Below are positions 24,045 to 33,134 of a stretch of DNA of 64,000 nucleotides, piece by piece (positions within the stretch are counted from its first letter, which is position 1; every line of letters starts with the position of its first letter). The translations under genes and the position numbers were made by a program. The stretch is from Streptomyces sp. PCS3-D2 (GTDB lineage: Bacteria; Actinomycetota; Actinomycetes; Streptomycetales; Streptomycetaceae). The stretch is taken from positions 186,001-250,000 of the forward strand of contig NZ_CP097800.1 in NCBI RefSeq assembly GCF_000612545.2. The letters run 5' to 3'. Below the pieces are notes generated by a model. That model had not been told where the DNA came from and made no database searches. It worked only from the letters and a program-made list of their open reading frames with translations.

Positions 24045-24157
24045 GCGTACGGCCGTCCCGGGCCCGCCGTACGGTCCGGCGCCCCCTCCGCTCCCCTTCT
24101 CCTCCCTCCGCGCACCCGCGCGGACTTCGAACCCGACCCCTCGGAAGGTGATCCGCC

Positions 24158-25882
24158 GTGTCCGACCCCCTGCTGTTCCACCCGCACACCTACGACCCCG
24201 CCCACTTCGACCCGGAGACGCGCAGGCTGCTGCGCGCCACCGTCGACTGGTTCGAGGCCCGTGGCAAGCAGCGGATCATCGAGGACTACCGCACGCGTGC
24301 CTGGCTGGCCGACTTCCTCGCTTTCTCCGCCAAGGAAGGTCTCTTCGAGACCTTCCTGACCCCCGCCTCCGCCGCCGGTGAGGCGGAGCCGGACAAGCGC
24401 TGGGACACCGCACGGATCGCGGCCCTGAACGAGATCTTCGGCTTCTACGGCCTCGACTACTGGTACGCCTGGCAGGTCACCATCCTCGGCCTCGGCCCGG
24501 TGTGGCAGAGCGGCAACGCCGCCGCCCGCGAGCGTGCGGCGCGACTGCTGTCGGAGGGCGAGGTGTTCGCCTTCGGCCTGTCCGAGAAGACCCACGGCGC
24601 CGACATCTACTCCACCGACATGCTGCTGGAGCCCGACGGCGCCGGCGGCTTCCGCGCCACCGGCTCCAAGTACTACATCGGCAACGGCAACGCCGCCGGG
24701 CTCGTCTCGGTCTTCGGCCGCCGCACCGACGTCGAGGGGCCCGACGGGTACGTCTTCTTCGCCGCCGACAGCCGCCACCCGGCGTACCGGCTCGTGAAGA
24801 ACGTCGTCGACTCCTCCAAGTACGTCAGCGAGTTCCGCCTGGAGGACTACCCGGTGGCGGCCGAGGACGTCCTGCACACCGGGCGTGCCGCCTTCGACGC
24901 GGCGCTCAACACCGTCAACGTCGGCAAGTTCAATCTCTGCACCGCCTCGATCGGCATCTGCGAGCACGCGATGTACGAGGCCGTCACACACGCGCACAAC
25001 CGGATTCTGTACGGCCGGCCCGTCACCGCCTTCCCGCACGTGCGCCGGGAGCTGGCCGACGCCTACGTCCGCCTCGTCGGGATGAAGCTGTTCAGCGACC
25101 GCGCCGTCGACTACTTCCGCTCCGCCGGCCCCGACGACCGCCGTTACCTGCTCTTCAACCCGATGACCAAGATGAAGGTCACGACGGAGGGCGAGAAGGT
25201 CATCGACCTGATGTGGGACGTCATCGCCGCCAAGGGCTTCGAGAAGGACAACTACTTCGCCCAGGCGGCCGTCGAGATCCGCGGGCTGCCGAAGCTGGAG
25301 GGGACGGTCCATGTCAACCTCGCGCTGATCCTCAAGTTCATGCGCAACCACCTGCTGGAGCCTGCCGAGTACGCGCCCGTCCCCACGCGCCGGGACGCGG
25401 CCGACGACGGCTTCCTGTTCCGGCAGGGCCCGGCCCGCGGTCTGGGCTCCGTACGCTTCCACGACTGGCGCCCGGCGTACGACGCCTACGCCGCCGTGCC
25501 GAACGTCGCCCGCTTCCGCGAACAGGCCGACGCGCTGGCCGAGTTCGCCGCCACCATCGCGCCCGACGAGGCCCAGGGCCGCGACCTCGACTTCCTCCTC
25601 GCGGTGGGGCAGCTGTTCGCCCTGGTCGTGCACGGACAGCTGATCCTGGAGCAGGCCCGCCTCACGAACCTGGACGAGTCCGTGCTGGACGAGCTGTTCT
25701 CGGTGCTCGTGCGGGACTTCTCCCAGCACGCCGTCGAACTGCACGGCAAGGACTCCAGCACGCCGGAGCAGCAGGCCTGGGCCCTCGCCGCCGTCCGCCG
25801 CCCGGTCGTCGACGAGGCCCGCGCGGCCCGCGTCTGGGCCCGCGTCGAGGCCCTCTCCGGCGCCTACGAGATGGCGCGGTAG
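24158..25882 (+). CDS. Acyl-CoA dehydrogenase family protein
   Basis: A 574-residue flavoenzyme of the acyl-CoA dehydrogenase fold. The FAD/substrate loop reads VFAFGLSEKTHGADIYSTDM in place of the usual LTEPxAGSD, and is followed by GSKYYIGNGNAAGLVSVFG. The helical C-terminal half includes ALNTVNVGKFNLCTASIGIC and VIDLMWDVIAAKGFEKDNYF. At 574 residues it is longer than standard (about 380-400), because of N- and C-terminal extensions of the large-ACAD type. GTG 24158 is supported by GGAAGG. Substrate unknown, perhaps an acyl or aryl-CoA ester. It lies downstream of the PadR regulator. Confidence 0.9.
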   Translation: MSDPLLFHPHTYDPAHFDPETRRLLRATVDWFEARGKQRIIEDYRTRAWLADFLAFSAKEGLFETFLTPASAAGEAEPDKRWDTARIAALNEIFGFYGLDYWYAWQVTILGLGPVWQSGNAAARERAARLLSEGEVFAFGLSEKTHGADIYSTDMLLEPDGAGGFRATGSKYYIGNGNAAGLVSVFGRRTDVEGPDGYVFFAADSRHPAYRLVKNVVDSSKYVSEFRLEDYPVAAEDVLHTGRAAFDAALNTVNVGKFNLCTASIGICEHAMYEAVTHAHNRILYGRPVTAFPHVRRELADAYVRLVGMKLFSDRAVDYFRSAGPDDRRYLLFNPMTKMKVTTEGEKVIDLMWDVIAAKGFEKDNYFAQAAVEIRGLPKLEGTVHVNLALILKFMRNHLLEPAEYAPVPTRRDAADDGFLFRQGPARGLGSVRFHDWRPAYDAYAAVPNVARFREQADALAEFAATIAPDEAQGRDLDFLLAVGQLFALVVHGQLILEQARLTNLDESVLDELFSVLVRDFSQHAVELHGKDSSTPEQQAWALAAVRRPVVDEARAARVWARVEALSGAYEMAR

Positions 25883-26027
25883 CGGCACCCCGCCGTCCCG
25901 GCGGTCCGGACCCCGACACCGTACGGGCCGACCGGGACCTCGCCCGCCACCAGGGCGGCCGCAGGCCGCGCGGGACCGGCCGTCCCGGCGGGACCCCCGC
26001 CGCCGCCCGCCGCGTAGGCTCGACCCC

Positions 26028-26984
26028 GTGCAAGCCTCTCGTCTCCACCGCGTCGCCGTCCTCGTCCTCGAAGGTGCGAAGCCGCTCGACGTCGGCATTC
26101 CGGCGCAGGTCTTCACGACCCGTGCGAGCATGCCGTACGAGGTACGGGTGTGCGGTGCGGCGCCCGGGCTGGTGGCCGGCGGCGACGGCCTGTCCTACCA
26201 CGTGACGCACGGGCTCGACGCGCTGGCGTGGGCCGACGTCGTCTTCGTCCCCGGCTACCGCTTCCCGGACCGTGAGGACCCGCCCCGGCCGGTCCTCGAC
26301 GCGCTGGTCGCCGCCCACGAGCGCGGGGCGCGGCTCGCCGCCATCTCGACGGGTGCGTTCGCGCTCGCCGCGACGGGCCTGCTCGACGGCAAGCGCGCCA
26401 CGACGCACTGGCACTACGCCCGGGCCCTCGCGGCCAAGCACCCGCTGGTCCGGGTCGACGAGAACGTCCTGTTCGTCGACGAGGGCAGCGTCCTCACCTC
26501 GGCCGGCGCCGCCTCCGGCATCGACCTGTGCCTGCACATCCTGCGCGGCGACCTCGGGGTGGCGGCGTCCAACCACGCGGCACGCCGCCTGGTCGCCGCC
26601 CCGTACCGCAGCGGCGGCCAGGCCCAGTACGTTCCGCGCAGCGTGCCCGAGCCGCTCGGCGAGCGGTTCGCCGCCACGCGGGAGTGGGCGCTGATCCGGC
26701 TCGGGGAGCCCCTGACCCTGGAGTCGCTGGCCCGGCACGCCGGGGTGTCGCCCCGTACGTTCTCGCGGCGGTTCGCGGAGGACACCGGGTACACGCCGAT
26801 GCAGTGGGTCATGCGCGCCCGCGTCGACGTGGCGCGTGAGCTGCTCGAACGCTCCCAGCGCGGCGTCGAGCAGATCGCCGATGACGTGGGCCTGGGCACG
26901 GGGGCGAACCTGCGGCTGCACTTCCAGCGGATCCTGGGCACCACCCCGACCGAGTACCGGCGCACCTTCACGAAGGGCGAATAG
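26028..26984 (+). CDS. GlxA-type AraC family regulator (DJ-1/PfpI domain plus HTH)
   Basis: A 318-residue regulator. Residues 1-190 form a DJ-1/PfpI class I amidotransferase-like domain (VAVLVLEGAKPLDVGIPAQV, GLLDGKRATTHWHYARALAA, VLTSAGAASGIDLCLHILRG); residues about 220-315 form the AraC double helix-turn-helix (LTLESLARHAGVSPRTFSRR, GVEQIADDVGLGTGANLRLH). The nucleophile elbow reads AISTGAFAL with serine where many homologues have cysteine, so the domain is probably a ligand sensor without enzyme activity. The start is GTG 26028 without a strong ribosome binding site. Target genes are not obvious. Confidence 0.9.
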   Translation: MQASRLHRVAVLVLEGAKPLDVGIPAQVFTTRASMPYEVRVCGAAPGLVAGGDGLSYHVTHGLDALAWADVVFVPGYRFPDREDPPRPVLDALVAAHERGARLAAISTGAFALAATGLLDGKRATTHWHYARALAAKHPLVRVDENVLFVDEGSVLTSAGAASGIDLCLHILRGDLGVAASNHAARRLVAAPYRSGGQAQYVPRSVPEPLGERFAATREWALIRLGEPLTLESLARHAGVSPRTFSRRFAEDTGYTPMQWVMRARVDVARELLERSQRGVEQIADDVGLGTGANLRLHFQRILGTTPTEYRRTFTKGE

Positions 26985-27120
26985 GCCGGTGGGAGGCGCG
27001 CAGGGGCCGTGAGGATCCCGCCACCCCCGTTGGCGAGATCCTTTTGAACAGTGGCGATCACGCCGCTGTCGTGGGTGGGCGCGGGCGGCGAACCTGATGG
27101 CGAACGAAAGGGACTCGCTC

Positions 27121-28119
27121 ATGACTCGCATCGCCATCAACGGATTCGGCCGCATCGGACGCAACGTGCTGCGCGCGCTGCTCGAACGCGACAGCGACCT
27201 CGAGGTCGTCGCCGTCAACGACCTCACCGAGCCGAAGGCCCTCGCGCGGCTGCTGGCGTACGACAGCACCTCCGGCCGCCTCGGCCGCCCGGTGAGCGTC
27301 GACGGGAACACCCTGGTCGTCGACGGCCGCCGCATCACGGTGCTGGCCGAGCGCGAGCCGAAGCAGCTGCCGTGGGCCGAGCTGGGCATCGACATCGTGC
27401 TGGAGGCCACCGGCCGCTTCACCTCGGCCGACGCCGCCCGCGCCCACCTGGCGGCAGGAGCGAAGAAGGTCCTCGTCAGCGCGCCCTCGGACGGCGCCGA
27501 CGTCACGCTGGCGTACGGCGTCAACACCGACGCCTACGACCCGGCCGTGCACACCATCGTCTCGAACGCGTCGTGCACCACCAACGCGCTGGCCCCGCTG
27601 GCCGCGGTCCTCGACGAGCTCGCGGGCATCGAGCACGGCTTCATGACGACGGTGCACGCCTACACGCAGGAGCAGAACCTGCAGGACGGTCCGCACCGCG
27701 ACCCCCGCCGTGCCCGGGCCGCCGGCGTCAACATCGTCCCGACCTCGACGGGCGCCGCGAAGGCGATCGGCCTGGTGCTGCCGCAGCTCGACGGCAAGCT
27801 GTCGGGCGACTCGATCCGCGTGCCGGTCCCGGTCGGCTCCATCGTGGAGCTCAACACGACCGTGTCCCGCGAGGTGACCCGCGAGGAGATCCTGGAGGCC
27901 TACCGCGCCGCCGCCGCGGGGCCCCTGGCCGGTGTCCTGGAGTACTCCGACGACCCGCTGGTGTCCTCCGACATCACGGGCAACCCCGCGTCGTCGATCT
28001 TCGACTCGGAGCTCACCCGGGTCGACGGCCGCCACGTCAAGGTCGTCGCCTGGTACGACAACGAGTGGGGCTTCTCGAACCGCGTGATCGACACCCTCAC
28101 GCTCCTGGCCGCGGGCTGA
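27121..28119 (+). CDS. gap: Glyceraldehyde-3-phosphate dehydrogenase, type I
   Basis: A 332-residue GAPDH. NAD-binding GFGRIGRNVLRAL at 8-20, aspartate/asparagine VNDLTEP at 32-38 (NAD preference), catalytic Cys152 in SNASCTTN and its partner His179 in TTVHAYTQEQN, and C-terminal WYDNEWGFSNRV. It converts glyceraldehyde-3-phosphate to 1,3-bisphosphoglycerate. It is not next to pgk and tpi, so it is probably a second, stand-alone paralogue of the glycolytic enzyme. ATG 27121 has AAAGGGA upstream. A strong hairpin follows the stop at 28146-28178. Confidence 0.96.
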   Translation: MTRIAINGFGRIGRNVLRALLERDSDLEVVAVNDLTEPKALARLLAYDSTSGRLGRPVSVDGNTLVVDGRRITVLAEREPKQLPWAELGIDIVLEATGRFTSADAARAHLAAGAKKVLVSAPSDGADVTLAYGVNTDAYDPAVHTIVSNASCTTNALAPLAAVLDELAGIEHGFMTTVHAYTQEQNLQDGPHRDPRRARAAGVNIVPTSTGAAKAIGLVLPQLDGKLSGDSIRVPVPVGSIVELNTTVSREVTREEILEAYRAAAAGPLAGVLEYSDDPLVSSDITGNPASSIFDSELTRVDGRHVKVVAWYDNEWGFSNRVIDTLTLLAAG

Positions 28120-28145
28120 GCAGCAGCCCCGCCGTCAGTGACCCG

Positions 28146-28178
28146 CGCTCCGGCCGGCCCCTCGGGCCGGCCGGAGCG
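28146..28178. terminator. Bidirectional terminator between gap and gltD
   Basis: GCTCCGGCCGGCCC / GGGCCGGCCGGAGC, perfect 14-base arms around CTC (28147-28177), extended by one more pair at 28146/28178. It lies 27 bases after the gap stop and 9 after the gltD stop on the other strand. Confidence 0.9.
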
Positions 28179-28186
28179 TGCCGTCG

Positions 28187-29731
28187 TCAGCGGTCCCCGT
28201 AGCGCATCCGCCCCAGGGCGGTCATCGGCCGGTCGTGGGCCGCGACCGGGGCCGGCAGGCACGTGGAGCCCGTGAGGTAGCGGTCCACTGCCGCGGCCGC
28301 CGCCCGGCCCTCGGCGATGGCCCACACCACGAGCGACTGGCCGCGGCCCGCGTCGCCGGCGACGAACACCCCCGGTGCCCGCCCACCGCGGGCGGCGAAG
28401 CCGGCGTCCCGTGCGTAGTTGCCGCGCTCGTCGTACTCCAGACCCAGCTGCTCGCACAGGCCGCCGGCCCGCTCGGGGCCGGAGAAGCCGAGGGCAAGGA
28501 GGACCAGCCCGGCCGGAATGACCCGCTCCGTGCCCGCCAGCGGGCGGCGGCCCACCGGTTCGACGGCGGTCAGGTGGAGGGCGCGTACCCGGCCCGAGGC
28601 GTCCCCCTCGAAGCGCAGGGTGGCGCAGGCGAACAGCCGGGGGTCGCGGCCCTCGCGGCCACGGGCTTCGTCGTGGGCGTGGGAGATCCGGTACGTCCTC
28701 GGGTACACCGGCCAGGGCTCGTCGTCGGTGCGGCCCGGTCCGGGCTCCGGGTTGATGTCGAGCTGGACCACCGAGACCGCGCCCTGGCGCAGAGCCGTGC
28801 CCATGCAGTCGGATCCGGTGTCGCCGCCTCCGACGATGACCACGTGCCGGCCCTCGGCGGTGATGGGCGACTCGGCCCAGTCGCCCTCCCGCACCCGGTT
28901 CGCACAGGTCAGGTACTCCATGGCCTGGTGGATGCCGTGCAGCTCACGGCCCGGGACCGGCAGTTCCCTGCGCTCCCCGGCCCCGGTGGCGACGACGACG
29001 GCGTCGCACGCGCCACGCAGCGCGGCGGCATCGGTTTCGGCCGCCGCACCGGTGGCGGCCGCGGGGCCGCTCGTGCCTCCGACGTCGTGGCCCGTGACGA
29101 ACACCGTCCCCTCGGCGCGCATCTGCTCGATGCGCCGGTCCAGGTGCGCCTTCTCCATCTTGAACTCGGGAATGCCGTAGCGCAGCAGGCCGCCGATCCG
29201 GTCGGCCCGCTCGTGGACCGTGACCGCGTGCCCGGCGCGGGTCAGCTGCTGGGCGGCGGCGAGTCCGGCCGGTCCGGAGCCTATGACGGCCACGGCCTTG
29301 CCGCTGTGCCGCTCCGGGGGACAGGGCCGCATCCAGCCTCGGCGCAGGCCTTCGTCCACGATGGCCTGCTCGACGTTCTTGATGGTCACCGGCTCCGCGT
29401 TGATCGTGAGGACGCAGGCATCCTCACAGGGGGCTGGGCAGAGCCTTCCGGTGGCCTCCGGGAAGTTGTCGGTCGCATGGAGCCGCTCGTACGCCGCGCG
29501 CCAGTCGGCGTGGGCGGCGTAGGCGTTCCACTCGGGTATGAGGTTGCCGAGGGGGCAGCCGGTGTGGCAGAACGGGATCCCGCAGTCCATGCAGCGGTCG
29601 GCCTGCCGGGAGACGAGCGGGAGCAGGGCCTGCCCGGCGTGGACCTCCTGCCAGTCGCCGAGCCGTTCCTCGACGGGCCGGGCCGGGACGGGCTCGCGGG
29701 GGATCTTGAGGAAGCCGAAGGGATCGGTCAC
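28187..29731 (-). CDS. gltD: Glutamate synthase small (beta) subunit
   Basis: A 514-residue GltD. The N-terminal iron-sulphur segment has DRCMDCGIPFCHTGCPLGN, then the FAD motif VIGSGPAGLAAAQQLTRAGH and the NADPH motif VIVGGGDTGSDCMG, ending GVFVAGDAGRGQSLVVWAIA. The subunit passes electrons from NADPH to the GltB large subunit for glutamate formation from glutamine and 2-oxoglutarate. No gltB is adjacent: the upstream neighbour is a serine hydrolase gene transcribed the same way. It may serve a distant gltB or act as a separate GltD-like NADPH donor. It contains a Gly/Ala insert of about 25 residues around TSGPAAATGAAAETDAAALR. Confidence 0.94.
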   Translation of the reverse strand: MTDPFGFLKIPREPVPARPVEERLGDWQEVHAGQALLPLVSRQADRCMDCGIPFCHTGCPLGNLIPEWNAYAAHADWRAAYERLHATDNFPEATGRLCPAPCEDACVLTINAEPVTIKNVEQAIVDEGLRRGWMRPCPPERHSGKAVAVIGSGPAGLAAAQQLTRAGHAVTVHERADRIGGLLRYGIPEFKMEKAHLDRRIEQMRAEGTVFVTGHDVGGTSGPAAATGAAAETDAAALRGACDAVVVATGAGERRELPVPGRELHGIHQAMEYLTCANRVREGDWAESPITAEGRHVVIVGGGDTGSDCMGTALRQGAVSVVQLDINPEPGPGRTDDEPWPVYPRTYRISHAHDEARGREGRDPRLFACATLRFEGDASGRVRALHLTAVEPVGRRPLAGTERVIPAGLVLLALGFSGPERAGGLCEQLGLEYDERGNYARDAGFAARGGRAPGVFVAGDAGRGQSLVVWAIAEGRAAAAAVDRYLTGSTCLPAPVAAHDRPMTALGRMRYGDR

Positions 29732-29837
29732 TCGCCGCCTCCCTGGATCGTTCGCGGCGGGGTGTGCGGGGTGCGCACGCCGGCCCCGGCGCGCGCTGTC
29801 AGTGGCGGTCCGACCAGGTTACGCCGCCCGTGTCGCG

Positions 29838-29867
29838 GGCGCCCGGGGCCGCGCGGCCCCGGGCGCC
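29838..29867. terminator. Terminator hairpin after the serine hydrolase gene
   Basis: GGCGCCCGGGGCC / GGCCCCGGGCGCC, perfect 13-base arms around GCGC, 8 bases beyond the minus-strand hydrolase stop and upstream of gltD. Confidence 0.85.
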
Positions 29868-29875
29868 GGTCGTGG

Positions 29876-31072
29876 TCAACCGCGGAGCAGAGCGCAGACG
29901 AAGTCCTCCTGGACCTCCCGGACCCGCTCCAGCAGCCCGGGGTTGTCGGTCAGGGACGTCTGGGTGGTGAGGGAGAAGGTCAGCGAGCGCCGGCCGTCGG
30001 CCGTGGCGGCCGCCAGCTGTGTGTAGCCGGGTGTGTTGCCGGTGTGGCCGTACACGGTGCCGCAGCGGGTGGCGTAGCGGTAGACGGCGAGGCCCGCCGA
30101 AGTGCGGCCGGGGCCGGGGGGCTGGGAGAGCGCGCCCGGGATGAACCGGAACTGCTGGCGGCGGGTGCGGTCGGAGACGAGAGCTCCGCCCACGTAGCCG
30201 CGGATGAAGGCGGTCAGGTCCTGGGGGGTCGACACGATGCCCCCTGCGGCCCAGGCTCCCGAGGCGCTCACCGCCTCGCTGACGTCGACGGGGCCGGCCT
30301 GCGGGTCGATCTGGTAGCCGTGCAGGTAGGGCTCGGGAAGCCGGTAGCCCTGCGGCAGGCTGGTGGCGGTGAGGCCGAGCGGCCGGTACACGAGCTCACG
30401 CAGCAGCGTCTCGTATCGGCGCCCGGTGGTGGCCTCGGCCATCAGGGCGACGGCGATGTTGTCCGAGTTGGAGTACTGGTAGCGGCTGCCCGGCCGGAAC
30501 GCGAGGTCCTCGTCGGCGACGAAGTCCAGCAGGTGCCGGGAGTCGAAGTGGTGGCGGGGGTCCGCGGAGACGATGTCGAGGAACCCTGGGGAGGCCGAGT
30601 AGTCGGGCAGCCCACTGGTGTGGTTCAGGAGTTGACGTAGCGTCACTTTGTGCCACCGGTACGGCTGGCCGGGCAGCACCTCGCCGATCGTGGCGTCCAG
30701 GCTCAATCGGCCCCGGTCGACGAGGCTCAGGGCCACCGCACCGCTGAAGGCCTTGGCCACGCTGGCGATCCGCATGTGGTCGGTGGCGCCCGGCGGCCTG
30801 CCGCCGTCCACGTCGGCGACGCCTGCGCGGTAGACCTCCGTACGGTCCCCGTCGCGCAGGACGGCGATGACTCCGGGGGGCCCGTCGGGGCGCTCGACGA
30901 GTTCCCGGAGCTCCTGGCGGAGGAACGCTGCGCGGTCCGGCGGCGGGTTGCGGTCCGCCGCCTGCGCGGGCAGTACGGAGGCGCCGAGCAGGGCGCCGCA
31001 CACGGCGGTGGCGGCGGCCAGGCGCAGCAGCCGGCGGATCCGGCGGGATTGGCCGTAGGGGCGTGGGGACAC
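29876..31072 (-). CDS. Secreted serine hydrolase (beta-lactamase/D-alanyl-D-alanine carboxypeptidase family)
   Basis: A 398-residue penicillin-recognising enzyme fold. An arginine-containing signal peptide (RRIRRLLRLAAATAVCGALL, cleavage near AQAADR) is followed by the catalytic S104-x-x-K107 (SVAK), the YSN motif in YQYSNSDNIAVAL, and the HTG triad in VYGHTGNTPGYTQ. These define class C-like beta-lactamase/DD-peptidase/esterase family members; which activity applies is not readable. GTG 31072 is chosen over one 8 codons upstream because GGAGG lies 7 bases before it. It is transcribed towards gltD and terminated by a strong hairpin. Confidence 0.92.
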   Translation of the reverse strand: MSPRPYGQSRRIRRLLRLAAATAVCGALLGASVLPAQAADRNPPPDRAAFLRQELRELVERPDGPPGVIAVLRDGDRTEVYRAGVADVDGGRPPGATDHMRIASVAKAFSGAVALSLVDRGRLSLDATIGEVLPGQPYRWHKVTLRQLLNHTSGLPDYSASPGFLDIVSADPRHHFDSRHLLDFVADEDLAFRPGSRYQYSNSDNIAVALMAEATTGRRYETLLRELVYRPLGLTATSLPQGYRLPEPYLHGYQIDPQAGPVDVSEAVSASGAWAAGGIVSTPQDLTAFIRGYVGGALVSDRTRRQQFRFIPGALSQPPGPGRTSAGLAVYRYATRCGTVYGHTGNTPGYTQLAAATADGRRSLTFSLTTQTSLTDNPGLLERVREVQEDFVCALLRG

Positions 31073-31302
31073 GGCGGAACCTCCAGGAGACGACACGGAG
31101 CGCGGCGGCCCACGATGGCAGGGGGCGCCGCGGTGCCGGTGCCGACACGGCCGGGAGCGGGCGGCCCGTGGCCCGTACGGCCGTGGCGGGCGTCCTCGGA
31201 GCGCGCCCGGGATCGCGTCCGCACCCGCCGGACGGCAGGTTTCAGGCCTCGGCCAGCGAGCAGGCGCCAGGTGACGGAACCCCGATCGAGGAGGCGTGCC
31301 GC

Positions 31303-31803
31303 ATGGCGGACGAGGGCAAGGACCAGGACGTGGTCGCGGTGATTCTCAAGGACCACCGGACGATGGAGGAGCTGCTGCGCCGGATGCGGAGCGTCGAGGC
31401 CGACCGAGCGGCCGCCCGGGCGCAGTTCTCGGCACTGCTCGTCGCGCACGGCGAGGCCGAGGAGGCCAGGGTCTACGGCGCGCTCAAGCGGTTCAGCGAC
31501 ATCGACGACGACGAGGTGGAGCATGGTGAGGAGGAGCACGCCGAGGGCAACGAGGCGCTCCTGAGGCTCCTGGAGGTCGACGACGTCGGCTCCGGGCAGT
31601 GGGACGAGCGCCTGGAGGAGCTGGTCAAGGCGGTCACCCACCACCTGGACGAGGAGGAGCGCACCATCCTCAACGGCGCCCGGGAGAACGTCCCCGACGA
31701 GCGCAGGGCCCAACTGGGGGCCGCCTTCCTGGAGGAGCGGGAGAAGCAGCTCGCGTCGGACTGCGGCAGCATCGGCAACGTGCGCAGGATCGTGGGCGGG
31801 TAG
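31303..31803 (+). CDS. Hemerythrin HHE domain protein
   Basis: A 166-residue four-helix protein with hemerythrin-type histidine/acid pairs: VVAVILKDHRTMEELLRRM, LLVAHGEAEEARVYGALKR, VEHGEEEHAEGNEALL and VTHHLDEEERTIL. Such domains bind a di-iron centre that senses or stores oxygen, NO or iron. ATG 31303 has GAGGAG 8 bases upstream. It is divergent from the serine hydrolase and convergent with anmK, so it is a single-gene transcript. Confidence 0.9.
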   Translation: MADEGKDQDVVAVILKDHRTMEELLRRMRSVEADRAAARAQFSALLVAHGEAEEARVYGALKRFSDIDDDEVEHGEEEHAEGNEALLRLLEVDDVGSGQWDERLEELVKAVTHHLDEEERTILNGARENVPDERRAQLGAAFLEEREKQLASDCGSIGNVRRIVGG

Positions 31804-31925
31804 GATCGGGGACCCGCCGCGCAGGCGGGACGGCCGGCGGAGGAAGGCTCGGGAGGTCCCCCGGAGCCCGCGCGGGGCCGGAGGGTCGTCCACCCGGATG
31901 ATCCGGCCCGCGCGGCCGAAGGGAC

Positions 31926-33134
31926 CTACGGGCTGGCGCATGTCCGCACGTCGGCGCCGTCCGCCCGCACGGCGAGGGAGCGCGGGGCGACCGGCGGCGG
32001 CCCGGGCAGCCGGAGCGGGCGGCGGCCCGGGGTGATCGATCCCAGGACGCGGGGGCCGACGGCGCCGGTGCAGCCGGGAGCGTTGCCCGGAAGGCCGTGC
32101 AGGGTGAGGTACCCGAGCACCGCGAAGGCGTACGCCTCCTTCGCCGCGGCGGGCAGCCCGAGCTCGTCGGTGGTGCGCAGCGGCGTACCGGCCAGCTCGG
32201 CCCGGAGCATCGCCGTGAGGACCGGATTGCGCACCCCGCCTCCGGAGGCGAAGACCTCGGTGGCGCCCAGCGGCCGCAGCGCGTCGGCCACGGTCCGGGC
32301 GGTGAGGCGCGTGAGCGTGGCGACGAGGTCCTGGGGCGGGAGTTGCGCGAACTCCGCCAGGTGTGAGCGGAGATACCCTTCGTGGAAGAGTTCCCTGCCG
32401 GTCGTCCTCGGTGCGGGCAGCCGGTAGTACGGCTCTTCGAGCATCCGCCGCAGCAGGCCTTCGTGCACCCGCCCGGCGGCCGCGAGCGCGCCGTCCTCGT
32501 CGTACGCGAGCCGGCCGGCGCTGAGTTCGCGTACCGCGGCGTCGATCAGGGCGTTACCCGGGCCGGTGTCGAAGGCCACGGGGTCCGCGCGCCGGGGCAC
32601 GACGGTGACGTTGGCGATTCCCCCGATGTTGAGGGCGGCCGGTACTCCTGGACGGCCGCGCAGCAGCATCAGGTCGACGAGGCCGACCAGTGGTGCGCCC
32701 TGCCCGCCCGCCGCGACGTCGCGCGGCCTGAAGCCGGAGACGACCGTGCGACCGGTGGCCTCGGCGATCCAGGCGGGTTCGCCGAGCTGCAGGGTGCCGT
32801 GGACCTGTCCGCCCGCCGCCCAGTGGTACACGGTCTGTCCGTGCGAGGCGACCAACTCGGCTCGGCCACAGCACAGTTCGCGGTCGGCGCGGACGGCGAT
32901 CCGTCCGAAGGCCTGCCCAATGCGGGTGTCCAGGCGGCAGACGTCGGCGAGTGTGGTGCGGGCGGGCGGCAGGGCCTCGGCGAGCTCGGCCCGCAAGGGC
33001 TCCGGATACGGCTCGCTGACCATGCCCAGCGGGATCAGGTGCAGTGCGCCGTCCGCGGGCCCCTGGACGAGATCGCAGGCGGCGGCGTCCACGGCGTCGC
33101 AGGAGGTCCCGGACATGAGGCCGATCACTCTCAT
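31926..33134 (-). CDS. anmK: Anhydro-N-acetylmuramic acid kinase
   Basis: A 402-residue ASKHA-fold sugar kinase: MRVIGLMSGTSCDAVDAAAC at the start, ELVASHGQTVYHW, NIGGIANVTVV and VAFDTGPGNALIDAAV, with the late FASGGGVRNPVL phosphate loop. AnmK hydrolyses and phosphorylates 1,6-anhydro-MurNAc from cell-wall turnover to MurNAc-6-phosphate. Its ATG overlaps the stop of the upstream transporter gene by four bases (ATGA), so the two are co-translated. The C-terminus is extended by about 30 Pro/Arg-rich residues. No MurQ etherase gene is nearby. Confidence 0.94.
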   Translation of the reverse strand: MRVIGLMSGTSCDAVDAAACDLVQGPADGALHLIPLGMVSEPYPEPLRAELAEALPPARTTLADVCRLDTRIGQAFGRIAVRADRELCCGRAELVASHGQTVYHWAAGGQVHGTLQLGEPAWIAEATGRTVVSGFRPRDVAAGGQGAPLVGLVDLMLLRGRPGVPAALNIGGIANVTVVPRRADPVAFDTGPGNALIDAAVRELSAGRLAYDEDGALAAAGRVHEGLLRRMLEEPYYRLPAPRTTGRELFHEGYLRSHLAEFAQLPPQDLVATLTRLTARTVADALRPLGATEVFASGGGVRNPVLTAMLRAELAGTPLRTTDELGLPAAAKEAYAFAVLGYLTLHGLPGNAPGCTGAVGPRVLGSITPGRRPLRLPGPPPVAPRSLAVRADGADVRTCASP

